Source: Roseiarcus sp963741845
GTDB taxonomy: Bacteria; Pseudomonadota; Alphaproteobacteria; Rhizobiales; Beijerinckiaceae
Length of the DNA stretch: 64,000 nucleotides
NCBI GenBank assembly: GCA_963741845.1
Contig: CAVUJV010000030.1
Location: 33,746 to 97,745, forward strand
Direction: 5' to 3'
The notes under the pieces are model-generated. The model ran no database searches. It worked only from the letters and a program-made list of their open reading frames with translations, and was not told the DNA's origin. This document shows positions 1 through 8,622 of the stretch, one piece after another (within the stretch, counting starts at the first letter, position 1; each line of letters opens with the position of its first letter). The position numbers were made by a program, and so were the translations under genes.

Positions 1-508
1 GGAGATAGAGCGTGGCCTCCGCGCCCATGCCGCAGCCCGAGGCGACATAGCCGGGCTCTCCGTATTTGGCGCCGGCGCTCGTGTTGACGACGACGATTTC
101 GAGCGGCTTCAGCTCATGGCCGATGCGTCTGAGCTCGGCCTCGACATCCGCGGCGGTCGCGACATAGCCGTCGTCGAAATGCCGGAAGTCGAGCTTGACG
201 CCGGGCTGGAAGCACCAGTCGAGCGGGATCTCGTCGATCGTCCAGGCGCGCTGGCCCTCGTTCATCGTCGGGTGATAGTGCCAGGGCGCGTCGATATGCG
301 TGCCGTTGTGGGTGGAGAGCTGCACGCGCTCGACCGCCCAGCCCTGACCGTCCGGCAAGTCCTCCCGCTTCAGCCCGGGGAAGAAAGGCAGGATCTGCGG
401 CAGGCTCTGCTGGTGGTCGATATATTCGATCGCAGGCCCGAGCCCCGGCGGGTCGGCGTAGGCCGTGTTCTGCAGGGGCACGGACAGGTCGATCAGGCGT
501 CGGGCCAT
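1..508 (-). CDS. Cyclase family protein (kynurenine formamidase-like), partial
   Basis: N-terminal 169 residues of a metal-dependent hydrolase of the cyclase family (PF04199); the C-terminus lies beyond the left edge. The family motif HxGTHxDxPxH is present as HNGTHIDAPWH at about residues 67-77; these His/Asp residues bind the catalytic metal in kynurenine formamidases and related enzymes. The start ATG at 508 gives the family's usual opening with a conserved DLSxPL stretch. The substrate cannot be told from this piece; other family members act on N-formylkynurenine, isatin or cyclic amides. It is divergent from the secreted hypothetical at 665, with 156 bases between. Confidence 0.85.
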   Translation of the reverse strand, partial: MARRLIDLSVPLQNTAYADPPGLGPAIEYIDHQQSLPQILPFFPGLKREDLPDGQGWAVERVQLSTHNGTHIDAPWHYHPTMNEGQRAWTIDEIPLDWCFQPGVKLDFRHFDDGYVATAADVEAELRRIGHELKPLEIVVVNTSAGAKYGEPGYVASGCGMGAEATLYL

Positions 509-664
509 CGTTTCCTCTCTTCGCGAATTGTTGAAGGCCAGTTCGCATCCAATGAACCAAACCCCCGCCGCTCGCCAGAGGCCCGCCCGGCCAACCGATT
601 TGCTTCCGGCCGGGAGATTCGCAAATGTCGCGAGGGAACACGATTCGAAAGGAACGCCCGGCGC

Positions 665-1897
665 ATGACAGCGATGACCATTCGGCGCGGCCTGGCGCTG
701 ACAGCCGTCTGCGCGGCGCTTTTCGCGGGCGCCGCCGCCGAGGCGCAGACTTTCGAGCGCCCGCCCTCCTATGCGCCGGCGACCGCGCTGGGCAAGGCCG
801 CGAAGGGGCCGAACTACACGGTGCTGAACCCGATCACATCGGACGGCTTCCTTCGCCATTACACGGTCCGCACGTCGCTCGGCGATATTTCGGTCGAGGG
901 CGACCAGCTGATGGCGGCGCGCATCCGCGAGTTCGACGCGCTCAACGCGCTGTCGAAGACGAGCGGGCCGCAGGAATTCGGCGAGGGCGTCGCCAAGGCG
1001 GCGGCCGGCCCCGTGGTCTTCGCCGGCAACCTCATCCGCAATCCGGTCGGCACGACCGAGAACACGGTGAATGGCATCGGCCAGTTCTTCGGCGGCATCG
1101 GCTCCGGCCTCAACAACATGGGCAAGTCGCGCGAGAACGCGGTCGAAAGCCTGACCGGCGAAGCGAAGCAGAAGCGGCTTCTGGCGGCGCATCTCGGCGT
1201 CGATCCCTATACCGACTTCCTGCCGCTCGCGGCCCGGCTCGACGAACTCTCGGGCGCGGCTGCGATCGGCGGCCTTGCCGTGTCGGGCGCCTTCATGGTG
1301 GTTCCGGGGGCCGCGGGCATCGCGGTCTCCAATGTCTCGACGGCGAACACGCTCGGCGCGCTCGCGACCGATTATTCCTCCGCGCAGCTCATGGACATGA
1401 ACCGCGCCAAGCTCGCCGCGCTCGGCGTCGACGCCTCGGTCGCCAACAGCCTGTTCGCCAATTCGTTCTACACGCCCATCGACGTGACGGCGATGGTCGA
1501 GTCGGCCCGCGCGACCGGCGCGACCGCCAATCTCGGATCCATGCTCTCGCGCGCGGCGACCGCCAACGACCGCGCGACGGCCTATTTCATCCGCAAGCGC
1601 ATGGAGCTGACCGCGGGCCAGCGAAACTGGGCCGGACCGATGGTCGGCTATCTCGGCGACGAAAGCCTGCGCTTCCCCCTTGTTCGCACCGGCGCCGGGA
1701 ACGTGATCGGCGCCTATCCGATCGACATTCTGTCCTGGACGCCCGAGACCGCGAAGATCATCGAGGGCATGACCGCGACCGCCAACGGCGCCGCGGCGAA
1801 ATCGAAGACGCTCGCGATCACCGGAACGGCGACGCCCCTCGCAAGGCGCAACCTCGCGTCGCACGGCTGGACTTTGCGGGAGCGCGCGCGCTTCTAA
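665..1897 (+). CDS. Secreted hypothetical protein
   Basis: 410-residue protein that I do not recognise. A typical Sec signal peptide opens it (basic MTIRRG, hydrophobic stretch, AEAQ-type cleavage region near residue 30). The mature part is rich in Ala and Gly and has a Gly-rich stretch (NGIGQFFGGIGSGLNNMG) and a hydrophobic Gly/Ala segment near residue 200 that could associate with a membrane. The reading frame is open upstream to 116, but the signal peptide fixes the start at ATG 665 (or ATG 674 just inside). Two bases separate it from the alpha/beta hydrolase downstream, so the two are probably cotranscribed. Likely periplasmic or exported; function unknown. Confidence 0.75.
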   Translation: MTAMTIRRGLALTAVCAALFAGAAAEAQTFERPPSYAPATALGKAAKGPNYTVLNPITSDGFLRHYTVRTSLGDISVEGDQLMAARIREFDALNALSKTSGPQEFGEGVAKAAAGPVVFAGNLIRNPVGTTENTVNGIGQFFGGIGSGLNNMGKSRENAVESLTGEAKQKRLLAAHLGVDPYTDFLPLAARLDELSGAAAIGGLAVSGAFMVVPGAAGIAVSNVSTANTLGALATDYSSAQLMDMNRAKLAALGVDASVANSLFANSFYTPIDVTAMVESARATGATANLGSMLSRAATANDRATAYFIRKRMELTAGQRNWAGPMVGYLGDESLRFPLVRTGAGNVIGAYPIDILSWTPETAKIIEGMTATANGAAAKSKTLAITGTATPLARRNLASHGWTLRERARF

Positions 1898-1899
1898 AG

Positions 1900-2670
1900 A
1901 TGCTGAAGCGCTTCGCCTCCGACAGCGTCCATCTCGCCTATATCGACGTTCCGCCCGAGGGCGAGGACCGGGGCGAGCCGATCCTGCTCATCCACGGCTT
2001 TGCGTCGAACCATCGGGTCAACTGGGTCAATCCCCGCTGGGTGACGACGCTGTCGCGCGCCGGACGCCGCGTGATCGCCTTCGACAATCGCGGCCACGGC
2101 GAGAGCCAGAAGCTCTACGCGCCGGCCGACTACCGGGTCGATCTCATGGCGCGCGACGCGGCCAATCTGCTGGCGCATGTGAATGTCCCGCGCGCCGATG
2201 TCATGGGCTATTCGATGGGCGCCCGGATCGGCGCCTTTCTCACGCTCGGACGCCCCGAGATCGTGCGCTCGCTCATCATGGGCGGACTGGGCGACCGGCT
2301 GGTCAACGGCGCGAGCCTGCCGGCCGGCATCGGCGAAGCCATGGAGGCGCCTTCCGTGGAAGATCTTACCGATCCGATGCAGCGCATGTTTCGCGCCTTC
2401 GCCGATCAGAACAGGAGCGACCGCGCGGCGCTTGCCGCCTGCATCCGCGGCTCGCGCCAGAGCCTCACGGCGAAGGGCGTCGCAAAGATCGCGACGCCGA
2501 CGCTGATCGCGGTCGGGACCCGCGACGACATCGCGGGCGACCCGCACAAGCTCGCCGCGATGATGCCGAACGCCGAGGCGATCGACATTCCCGGCCGGGA
2601 CCACAATGTCGCCGTCGGCGACCGCGTCTACAAGGAGGCCGTCCTCGCCTTCCTCGAACGAAGGCCGTGA
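1900..2670 (+). CDS. Alpha/beta hydrolase
   Basis: 256-residue alpha/beta-hydrolase fold protein. The oxyanion HG is in LLIHGFASN (about residue 32), the nucleophile elbow is GYSMGA with Ser about 105, a GTRDD segment holds the likely acidic residue and GRDH near the C-terminus holds the catalytic His, so the triad is complete. It resembles the proline-iminopeptidase/esterase-like hydrolases widespread in alphaproteobacteria; the substrate cannot be inferred. It starts two bases after the secreted hypothetical, which suggests one operon. Confidence 0.85.
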   Translation: MLKRFASDSVHLAYIDVPPEGEDRGEPILLIHGFASNHRVNWVNPRWVTTLSRAGRRVIAFDNRGHGESQKLYAPADYRVDLMARDAANLLAHVNVPRADVMGYSMGARIGAFLTLGRPEIVRSLIMGGLGDRLVNGASLPAGIGEAMEAPSVEDLTDPMQRMFRAFADQNRSDRAALAACIRGSRQSLTAKGVAKIATPTLIAVGTRDDIAGDPHKLAAMMPNAEAIDIPGRDHNVAVGDRVYKEAVLAFLERRP

Positions 2671-2683
2671 GGGCCGCGGCCGG

Positions 2684-3871
2684 CTACGCCCGCCGCTTCA
2701 GCGCGCGGTAGAGCGCCGTCTCGAACGCGAGGAAGCCCTCCAGCGCCGCCGGGTCCAGGAAGGGGAAAAGCTGCGATCCCCAGAAGCCCGCGACGCCGTT
2801 TCCGCGGTCGATCCAGTAATAGAGATTGCCCAGTCCCGCCCAGGCGATCGAGCCCGCGGGCCTGCCCGTCGGCGCCGCTTCGTCGTTGACCATGAAGGTG
2901 AAGCCCCAGGACTTCGCGAGACCGGGGAAGAATTCCGCATCATGGGTGACGGCGCGGTTCATGCTCGGAAGCATCCCGACCTTGAGCCCGCCGAGCTGGT
3001 CGCGCGCCGCGAGGGCGACCGTCTCGGCCTTCAGAACGCGGCCGCGCTCGCCCATGCCGTCGTTGAGCCACATGCGCAGGAAGCGCATGTAGTCCGCAGC
3101 CGTTCCGAAGAGCGCGCCGCCGCCCATGAAGACTTCCGGCGTCTCGGGCAGTTCGAAGTCGAAAGGCTGAAGCGCTCCCTTGCGGTCGCGGCGATGCATC
3201 GAGGCGCGGCTGGCGCGCATCGCAGGGGTGAGCACGAAAGCGGTGTCCGTCATGCCGAGCGGATCGAGGACGCGCGCTTTCAGGATGGCGTCGAGCTTTT
3301 CGCCGACGATCGCCTCCATCACCTGCCCCGCCCAGTCGATGCCGAGGCCGTAGTTCCAGCGCTCGCCCGGATCGAACAGCAGCGGGACCATGAGGCCGCG
3401 CTTCTCGCCGTTGCGCGGGTCGGGCTGGCCGTGTTCGTCGGTGAGGCGCTTGAGCGTCGCATTGAAGAAATCGTAGCCGAAGCCCGCCGTATGCAGGAGC
3501 AGCATGCGGGTCGTGATGTCGCGCTTCGGCGCCCGCAGCACGAGCCCGCCCTTCTCGTCGAAGCCTTCCAGCACCTGAAGCGCGCCGATCTCCGGCGCAT
3601 AAAGCTTCGCCGGCGCGTCGAGGTCGAGCCGCCCCTCCTCGACAAGCTGGAGCGCGGCGGTTCCGGTGACGGCCTTGCTGCATGAGAAGAGCGCGAGCGT
3701 ACTGTCCGCCGTGATCGGCGCGCTCTCGCCGAGCCGCCGGACTCCGGCCGCGCCCTCGTAAAAGTTTCCCTCGCGGTTGGTCGCGAGCGCCACGGCCCCC
3801 GGAACGCGCGGCTCCGCCTCGGTCGCCTTGCGCAGGATGGCGTCGGCCTCGGCGGCGAATTGAGCGTCCAT
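2684..3871 (-). CDS. Serine hydrolase, beta-lactamase class C family
   Basis: 395-residue member of the beta-lactamase/penicillin-binding-like serine hydrolase family (PF00144). The SxxK motif is SCSK (Ser63, Lys66) and a Tyr motif lies in WNYGLGIDW, as in family VIII esterases. No signal peptide is visible, so a cytoplasmic esterase or peptidase is more likely than a periplasmic beta-lactamase. It is convergent with the alpha/beta hydrolase (13 bases between the stops) and lies downstream of the YjbR-type gene on the same strand. Confidence 0.85.
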   Translation of the reverse strand: MDAQFAAEADAILRKATEAEPRVPGAVALATNREGNFYEGAAGVRRLGESAPITADSTLALFSCSKAVTGTAALQLVEEGRLDLDAPAKLYAPEIGALQVLEGFDEKGGLVLRAPKRDITTRMLLLHTAGFGYDFFNATLKRLTDEHGQPDPRNGEKRGLMVPLLFDPGERWNYGLGIDWAGQVMEAIVGEKLDAILKARVLDPLGMTDTAFVLTPAMRASRASMHRRDRKGALQPFDFELPETPEVFMGGGALFGTAADYMRFLRMWLNDGMGERGRVLKAETVALAARDQLGGLKVGMLPSMNRAVTHDAEFFPGLAKSWGFTFMVNDEAAPTGRPAGSIAWAGLGNLYYWIDRGNGVAGFWGSQLFPFLDPAALEGFLAFETALYRALKRRA

Positions 3872-3893
3872 GATGTTCCCCCCTGCCCGCTTG

Positions 3894-4226
3894 TCAGCGT
3901 CTTCGCCCGCGCTTCGCGGGCGCGGACCCGTGGCGCCAGGCCATGTCGAGCGCGGCGCGCAATTCCGCCTCGCTTAGAGCCGCAAGCGTCGCCTTCGTCC
4001 AGCCCTGCCGGCCCCAGGCGTTGTCGAGCGCATGAAAGGCGTCCGGCGCGACGGCGCATTTGAGCGCCTGCTCGTCGGGCGCGAATTTGATGTTGGCGGT
4101 CAGCCCGTCCGGCGCGAGCGTCGCGAAAGTGATGCGCGCCTTGAAGGCGCGACGGTCGAAATGCGGATGTTCGCTCGCGCCTTCGAAAGACAAAGCGATC
4201 CGGCGGAAGCAGGCTTCGTCGACCAT
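3894..4226 (-). CDS. MmcQ/YjbR family protein
   Basis: 110-residue protein of the MmcQ/YjbR family (PF04237, fold related to DNA-binding CyaY-like proteins). It opens with FRRIALSFEG and has the family pattern of a central Trp-rich GRQGWT and a terminal helix; the extreme C-terminus is basic (KRGRRR). Family members are about 110-125 residues, so this is full length. The start codon is 51 bases from a palindrome that is the probable operator of the divergent TetR gene, so it may share that control. The role of the family is poorly defined. Confidence 0.8.
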   Translation of the reverse strand: MVDEACFRRIALSFEGASEHPHFDRRAFKARITFATLAPDGLTANIKFAPDEQALKCAVAPDAFHALDNAWGRQGWTKATLAALSEAELRAALDMAWRHGSAPAKRGRRR

Positions 4227-4276
4227 CGCATCCTCCTCTCGTGCGCCAACGCCCGGCGTCGACACTCCGGCCCTAC

Positions 4277-4299
4277 TCATGTAAGCGATCTTTACATGA
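4277..4299. promoter_or_regulatory. Perfect palindrome, probable TetR operator
   Basis: TCATGTAA, seven bases, TTACATGA: a perfect 8-bp inverted repeat overlapping the start codon of the TetR gene and facing the YjbR gene. The same core, ATGTAA-N7-TTACAT, recurs at 4991-5009 in front of the next gene. The arm length, spacing and position fit an autoregulatory TetR operator; binding itself is inferred. Confidence 0.7.
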
Positions 4300-4934
4300 G
4301 TTGGAACAAGCATGACCCCGGCGCGCGCGGCTATCATCACGGCAATCTGCGCGAGGCGTTGATCGAGGCCGCGCTGCAGTTGATCGCCACGAAAGGGACG
4401 GCAGGCTTCACTTTCGCGGAGGCCGCGCGCTTTGCGGGCGTCAGCCCCGCAGCGCCCTATCGGCATTTCCGCGACCGGGACGAACTGATGGCGAGCGTCG
4501 CGCTGCGCGGCTTCGAGCGCTTCGAGGGCTCGATCGCGCGCGCGTGGAACGGCGGGCGCCCCGATGCGCTGACGGCGCTCGACCGGCTTGGCAAAGCCTA
4601 TCTCGAATTCGTCCGAACGCAGCCCGCCTTCTATTCGGCGATGTTCGAAGCCGGGATTTCCGTTCGTGACGACCCGGCTCTGCGGGAAGCCAGCGAACGG
4701 GCCTTCGCCGTCCTGCGCGGAGCGGCGGAACAGATCTGCGCCCTGATGCCCGCGGCAGGCCGGCCTCCGGCGCTGATGGTCGCGCTCCACATCTGGGCCA
4801 TGGCGCATGGAATCGCCTCGCTGTTCGGACGCGGCGACGGCGCGCAGCGCGCCATGCCGATGTCGGCCGAGGAACTCCTGGAAGCCAGCGCCCTCATCTA
4901 TCTGCAGGGTCTCGGCGTAACGCCGCGCGGCTGA
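4296..4934 (+). CDS. TetR/AcrR family transcriptional regulator
   Basis: 212-residue TetR-type repressor. The N-terminal helix-turn-helix is clear: YHHGNLREALIEAA starts helix 1, and FAEAARFAGVSPAAPYRHF (about residues 35-53) is the recognition region, including the conserved Y-x-HF. The C-terminal half matches the WHG domain (TetR_C_13-like) with MAHGIASLF. The ATG at 4296 sits inside a perfect palindrome, so the protein probably represses itself. A second copy of the same half-sites overlaps the promoter of the DUF2852 gene that follows, which makes that gene the best candidate target. Confidence 0.9.
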   Translation: MSWNKHDPGARGYHHGNLREALIEAALQLIATKGTAGFTFAEAARFAGVSPAAPYRHFRDRDELMASVALRGFERFEGSIARAWNGGRPDALTALDRLGKAYLEFVRTQPAFYSAMFEAGISVRDDPALREASERAFAVLRGAAEQICALMPAAGRPPALMVALHIWAMAHGIASLFGRGDGAQRAMPMSAEELLEASALIYLQGLGVTPRG

Positions 4935-4969
4935 ACGCCCGACCCGTCCGCGCCGTCCGTCCAATGCGC

Positions 4970-5009
4970 TTGACAGCAGAGCGTGGGACCATGTAAATGT
5001 TCATTACAT
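4970..5009 (+). promoter_or_regulatory. Promoter and second TetR-type operator
   Basis: TTGACA at 4970-4975 is followed after about 17 bases by a weak -10 (GTAAAT). The inverted repeat ATGTAA-N7-TTACAT (4991-5009) covers that -10. The half-sites and the spacing are identical to the palindrome over the TetR start codon, so this looks like a second operator for the same repressor. Confidence 0.65.
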
Positions 5010-5029
5010 TCACACACGAGGGCAACGCT

Positions 5030-5590
5030 ATGGCCGTCATTCTCACCGTTCTGGGATTTCTGTGGTGGTGGCCGATCGGCCTCATCCTTCTCGGCTTCCT
5101 GATCGCGCGCGGACGATGCGGCTTCTGGCGGCGCCCGGTCTACGCAGGAGATGGACCGATGACGGATTGGGAACGCGGCTGCGGCGATCGTTGGGAGCGC
5201 AAGATGGCTCGCATGCAGGACCGCATGGAGGTCGTGCGCTCGAAGATGGACCGCGGCGTCCGGTCGGGACGCGACTGGTTCGGCCCGGCGTCCAGCGGCA
5301 ATCGCGCCTTCGACGACTATCGCGAAGAAACGCTGAAGCGCCTCGAAGACGAGCAGCGGGAGTTCAAGGATTTCCTCGCCCGCCTGCGCTTCGCCAAGGA
5401 TCGCGCCGAGTTCGACCAGTTCATGTCCGACCGGCGCAGCCGCCCTCCGGGCCGGATTCTCAGCGGGACCGCCCGATCAGCCGCCGCAGAGCTGAACGCC
5501 GCCCCGGCGCAATCGCCGAAACGCGCGGGAGCCGCCATTCTCCGGAATGGCGGCTCGTTTGCGAGACAAGCGTTAGCTGTTGGCCAATAG
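5030..5590 (+). CDS. DUF2852 membrane protein
   Basis: 186 residues: one hydrophobic membrane segment at the N-terminus (VLGFLWWWPIGLILLGFLIA), a basic/aromatic linker, then a charged helical, probably coiled-coil region (REETLKRLEDEQREFKDFL) ending in FDQFMSDRR. This is the DUF2852 architecture. I start at ATG 5030, which has a GAGGG Shine-Dalgarno, and not at the in-frame ATG 4997 that lies inside the operator. Homologues normally end soon after the DRR stretch; here about 45 extra residues follow, and a terminator-like hairpin falls inside them, so a frameshift near the end is likely. Probably controlled by the upstream TetR protein. Confidence 0.75.
   Translation: MAVILTVLGFLWWWPIGLILLGFLIARGRCGFWRRPVYAGDGPMTDWERGCGDRWERKMARMQDRMEVVRSKMDRGVRSGRDWFGPASSGNRAFDDYREETLKRLEDEQREFKDFLARLRFAKDRAEFDQFMSDRRSRPPGRILSGTARSAAAELNAAPAQSPKRAGAAILRNGGSFARQALAVGQ
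5530..5563 (+). terminator. Rho-independent-like terminator hairpin
   Basis: AGCCGCCATTC (5530-5540), loop TCCG, GAATGGCGGCT (5545-5555): a perfect 11-bp stem followed by CGTTTGCG. It lies 35 bases before the stop of the DUF2852 frame, which suggests that the true coding end is earlier. Confidence 0.65.
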
Positions 5591-5613
5591 GTGGAAAGCG
5601 TTCAGCGCCGCCG

Positions 5614-5754
5614 CGTCATGGACGGGCTTGTCCCGTCCATCCACGGGAACACGGCCCTTGCCCGTATAAGGGCTGATTTTATTGGTCTCGTTATATCGAT
5701 TAGCCGAATTGTACTGGCTCGGCGTGGATGGCCGGCACAAGCCCGTCCATGACG
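5614..5754. repeat. Inverted repeat, intergenic palindromic element
   Basis: The arm CGTCATGGACGGGCTTGTCC (from 5614) is repeated in inverted orientation ending at 5754 (…CACAAGCCCGTCCATGACG), with two mismatches over about 29 bases and roughly 75 bases between the arms. The sequence matches the common rhizobial intergenic theme in which CGTGGATGGCCGG is followed by ACAAGCCCG. No gene is visible from 5591 to 6102. Confidence 0.7.
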
Positions 5755-6102
5755 AGCAGCGGCTCCCCTTTGGTTTAACCACTTTCAACGCTGAGCCCTT
5801 GCGAACAAACGCAAAAGCCTCACAAGAGTTGGTCAATTTTCTCTATTTCAGAATTCTGGATTTTGTGGTAGCGTTCATCCCATGCGCCAGCCGTTTCCTC
5901 CCGCCATCAGCCAATTCCGCCGCTCCTCGGAGCGGAAGAGCGCGCGGAAAAATTTCTTCGCGCACGACCTCTCGTAACCTATTGAAAAGGCTCGATTCGG
6001 ACGAGAGAATCCAAGAAAATCCAAGCCTTTCCAAGCCGGATTTTCGGGGCCTGAAGGCTTCGGGAGAGGCGCCGTCGAGGAAATCCAAATCCCTCCGGAT
6101 TT

Positions 6103-8415
6103 TCACGTCCCCGGCGTGACGAAACTCTCGATCACGAGCTTGCGGCCCGCGTGATCGAAGTCGACGGTCAGCTTCTGCCCGTCGACCGCGACGACGCTGC
6201 CCGGCCCGAACTTCAGGTGGAAGACGCGCGCGCCCGCTTCGTAGGCGCTCTTCTCCGTCCAGCTCGCCTGCGCCCTGCCCTCGATGATCCGTCCCCCGCC
6301 CCGGCTCGGGCTCTCCGGACGGCGCGAGCGCTCCTGCGCGCGCCGCCAGCCCGGCGTGTCGTGGCGCGAGGTCTCGAAGGCCGCCGGCGCGCCGTCGAAG
6401 CGCGAGGCCCCATAGCCGCCGAAGGCGGAGAGGCCGGCCGTCTCCTCGAGGTCGATGTGGTCTTCCGGCAGGTCGCCGATGAACCGCGAAGGCGCCGAGC
6501 TTTGCCAGAGGCCGCGGATGCGGCGATTGGCGGCGTAGGTGATCTTCGCCTCGCGCCGCGCGCGGGTGAGGCCGACATAGGCGAGGCGGCGCTCCTCCTC
6601 GAGCCCGGCGCGCCCGTTCTCGTCCATCGTGCGCTGGCTGGGGAACAGGCCCTCCTCCCAGCCGGGGAGGAAGACGACGTCGAATTCGAGGCCCTTCGCC
6701 GCGTGCAGCGTCATCACCGAGACGCGCTCGCCCTCGTCGCCGCTCTCGACATCCATGACGAGCGAGACATGCTCCAGAAAGGCGTTGAGGTCGGGGAACT
6801 CGCCCATCGAGCGGACAAGCTCCTTGAGATTGTCGAGCCGGCCGGCCGCGTCGGGCGTGCGCTCGGCCTTCCACATGTCGATATAGCCGCTTTCCTCCAG
6901 CACCTGCTGGGCAAGCTCTTCATGCGGGATCTGGGCCATGCGCGCGCGCCAGCGGTCGAAGGAAGCCAGAAGGTCGCGGATCGTGTGGCGCGGCCGGGGC
7001 TTCAGTTCCTCCGTCTCGATCAGCGCGCGCGCGGCGCGGCTCAGCGAAACGCCCGTCCGGCGGGCGTATTCGTGCAGGGTCGAGAGGGTGGATTCGCCGA
7101 GGCCCCGCTTCGGCGTGTTGAAGATGCGCTCGAAGGCGAGGTCGTCGTCGGCCTGCGCCACCGAGCGCAGATAGGCGAGCGCGTCGCGGATTTCCGCCCG
7201 CTCGTAGAAGCGCGGGCCGCCGATCACCTTGTAAGGCAGGCCGATCGCGACGAAGCGCTCCTCGAACTCGCGCATCTGGAAGGAGGCGCGCACGAGGATC
7301 GCGACGTCGTTGAGCGACACGCCCTCGCGCTGGAGCGCCTCGATCGACTCGCCGATGATCCGCGCCTCTTCCTGGCTGTCCCAGACGCCGGTCACGGTCG
7401 GCCGCTCGCCCATCGCCGCGTCGGTGAAGAGGGTCTTGCCGAGGCGGCCCTGGTTCTTGGCGATGAGGCCCGCGGCGACCGCGAGGATATGGCCGCCCGA
7501 GCGGTAGTTGCGCTCGAGGCGCACGACCATCGCGCCCGGAAAATCGCGCTCGAAGCGCAGGATGTTGTCGACATCCGCGCCGCGCCAGCCGTAGATCGAC
7601 TGGTCGTCGTCGCCGACGCAGCAGAGATTGCCGCTGCCTCCCGCGAGAAGCCTCAGCCACAGGTACTGGACGACGTTGGTGTCCTGATACTCGTCCACGA
7701 GCATGTAGCGGAAGCGACGCTGGAACGCCGCGAGGACGTCGGCGTTCTCCCGGAAGAGCCTGAGGGTTTCGAGCAGGAGATCGCCGAAATCGACGGCGTT
7801 CAGGGTCTTCAGCCGCGCCTGATAGGCTTCGTAGAGCGCGATCGCGCGGCCGCCCGCGAAGGCTGCGCCCTCGCTCGCGGAAACGCCTTTCGGGTCGAGG
7901 CCCCGGTTCTTCCAGCCGTCGACGAGCGCCGCGAGCGCCCGGGCGGGCCAGCGCTTCTCGTCGATGTTCTCGGCCTGCAGGACCTGCTTGAAGAGACGAA
8001 GCTGGTCGTCCGCGTCGAGGATCGTGAAGTTCGGCCGCAACCCCACGAGTTCCGCGTGCATGCGCAGGATCTTGGCGCCGATCGAGTGGAATGTGCCGAG
8101 CCACGGCAGGCCCTGCACCGCGCCGGTGAGAAGCGCGACGCGCTCGCGCATTTCGCGCGCGGCCTTGTTGGTGAAGGTGACGGCCAGAATCTCGTGCGGC
8201 CGCGCCCGTCCCGACGCGACGATATGGGCGATGCGCGAAGTGAGCACCCGCGTCTTGCCGACTCCGGCCCCGGCCAGCACGAGAACCGGCCCGTCGAGGG
8301 CCTCGACCGCGGCAAGCTGTTCGTCGTTGAGGCCGCGCAGATAGGGCGGGCGCAGCCGCTGGGCGAGCGGGCCGGCCTCTGCGTCGCCGTTCCGCTGGGA
8401 TCCGGAGCGAATCAT
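6103..8415 (-). CDS. uvrD: ATP-dependent DNA helicase, UvrD/PcrA type
   Basis: 770-residue superfamily 1A helicase that unwinds DNA 3'-5' in nucleotide excision and mismatch repair. Motifs in order: LNDEQLAAV Q-motif, Walker A GAGVGKT (residues 49-55), GTFHSIG, VDEYQDTN (Walker B), GDDDQSIYGWRGA, and LHAAKGLEFDVVFLPG (motif V). The last 40 residues (FHLKFGPGSVVAVDGQKL) form the Tudor-like domain that in UvrD/PcrA binds RNA polymerase. The start ATG at 8415 is chosen over the longer frame because it leaves a normal 25-30-residue lead-in to the Q motif. It is transcribed alone and is divergent from the efflux adaptor. Confidence 0.93.
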   Translation of the reverse strand: MIRSGSQRNGDAEAGPLAQRLRPPYLRGLNDEQLAAVEALDGPVLVLAGAGVGKTRVLTSRIAHIVASGRARPHEILAVTFTNKAAREMRERVALLTGAVQGLPWLGTFHSIGAKILRMHAELVGLRPNFTILDADDQLRLFKQVLQAENIDEKRWPARALAALVDGWKNRGLDPKGVSASEGAAFAGGRAIALYEAYQARLKTLNAVDFGDLLLETLRLFRENADVLAAFQRRFRYMLVDEYQDTNVVQYLWLRLLAGGSGNLCCVGDDDQSIYGWRGADVDNILRFERDFPGAMVVRLERNYRSGGHILAVAAGLIAKNQGRLGKTLFTDAAMGERPTVTGVWDSQEEARIIGESIEALQREGVSLNDVAILVRASFQMREFEERFVAIGLPYKVIGGPRFYERAEIRDALAYLRSVAQADDDLAFERIFNTPKRGLGESTLSTLHEYARRTGVSLSRAARALIETEELKPRPRHTIRDLLASFDRWRARMAQIPHEELAQQVLEESGYIDMWKAERTPDAAGRLDNLKELVRSMGEFPDLNAFLEHVSLVMDVESGDEGERVSVMTLHAAKGLEFDVVFLPGWEEGLFPSQRTMDENGRAGLEEERRLAYVGLTRARREAKITYAANRRIRGLWQSSAPSRFIGDLPEDHIDLEETAGLSAFGGYGASRFDGAPAAFETSRHDTPGWRRAQERSRRPESPSRGGGRIIEGRAQASWTEKSAYEAGARVFHLKFGPGSVVAVDGQKLTVDFDHAGRKLVIESFVTPGT

Positions 8416-8622
8416 GGGTCCCGAACATAGGCGAGCGGGCGACGTTTTTGCACCCCTCGCCTGGCGCAAAACCCCTGATATCCTCACGATTTCGTGCGTT
8501 CAATTCTGCTTGAGACTTTTAGGATCAGTCTTCCAAACGCGTCTTTTGATGTTATCTGCCAATCTGCCGCGAATTGTGCGCGAACCTCGCGATCATCGGC
8601 GGCAGGCGAGGAATTTTCGCAA

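Noticed and set aside
5682..6119. 145-codon open frame between the DUF2852 gene and the helicase gene
   Set aside because: It begins inside a palindromic repeat, has no ribosome-binding site or recognisable domain, and runs into the helicase 3' end.
6151..8430. Long open frame of 759 codons on the plus strand opposite the helicase gene
   Set aside because: Shadow of high-GC coding on the other strand; no domains, biased Arg/Ala/Asp composition, while the minus strand has all helicase motifs.
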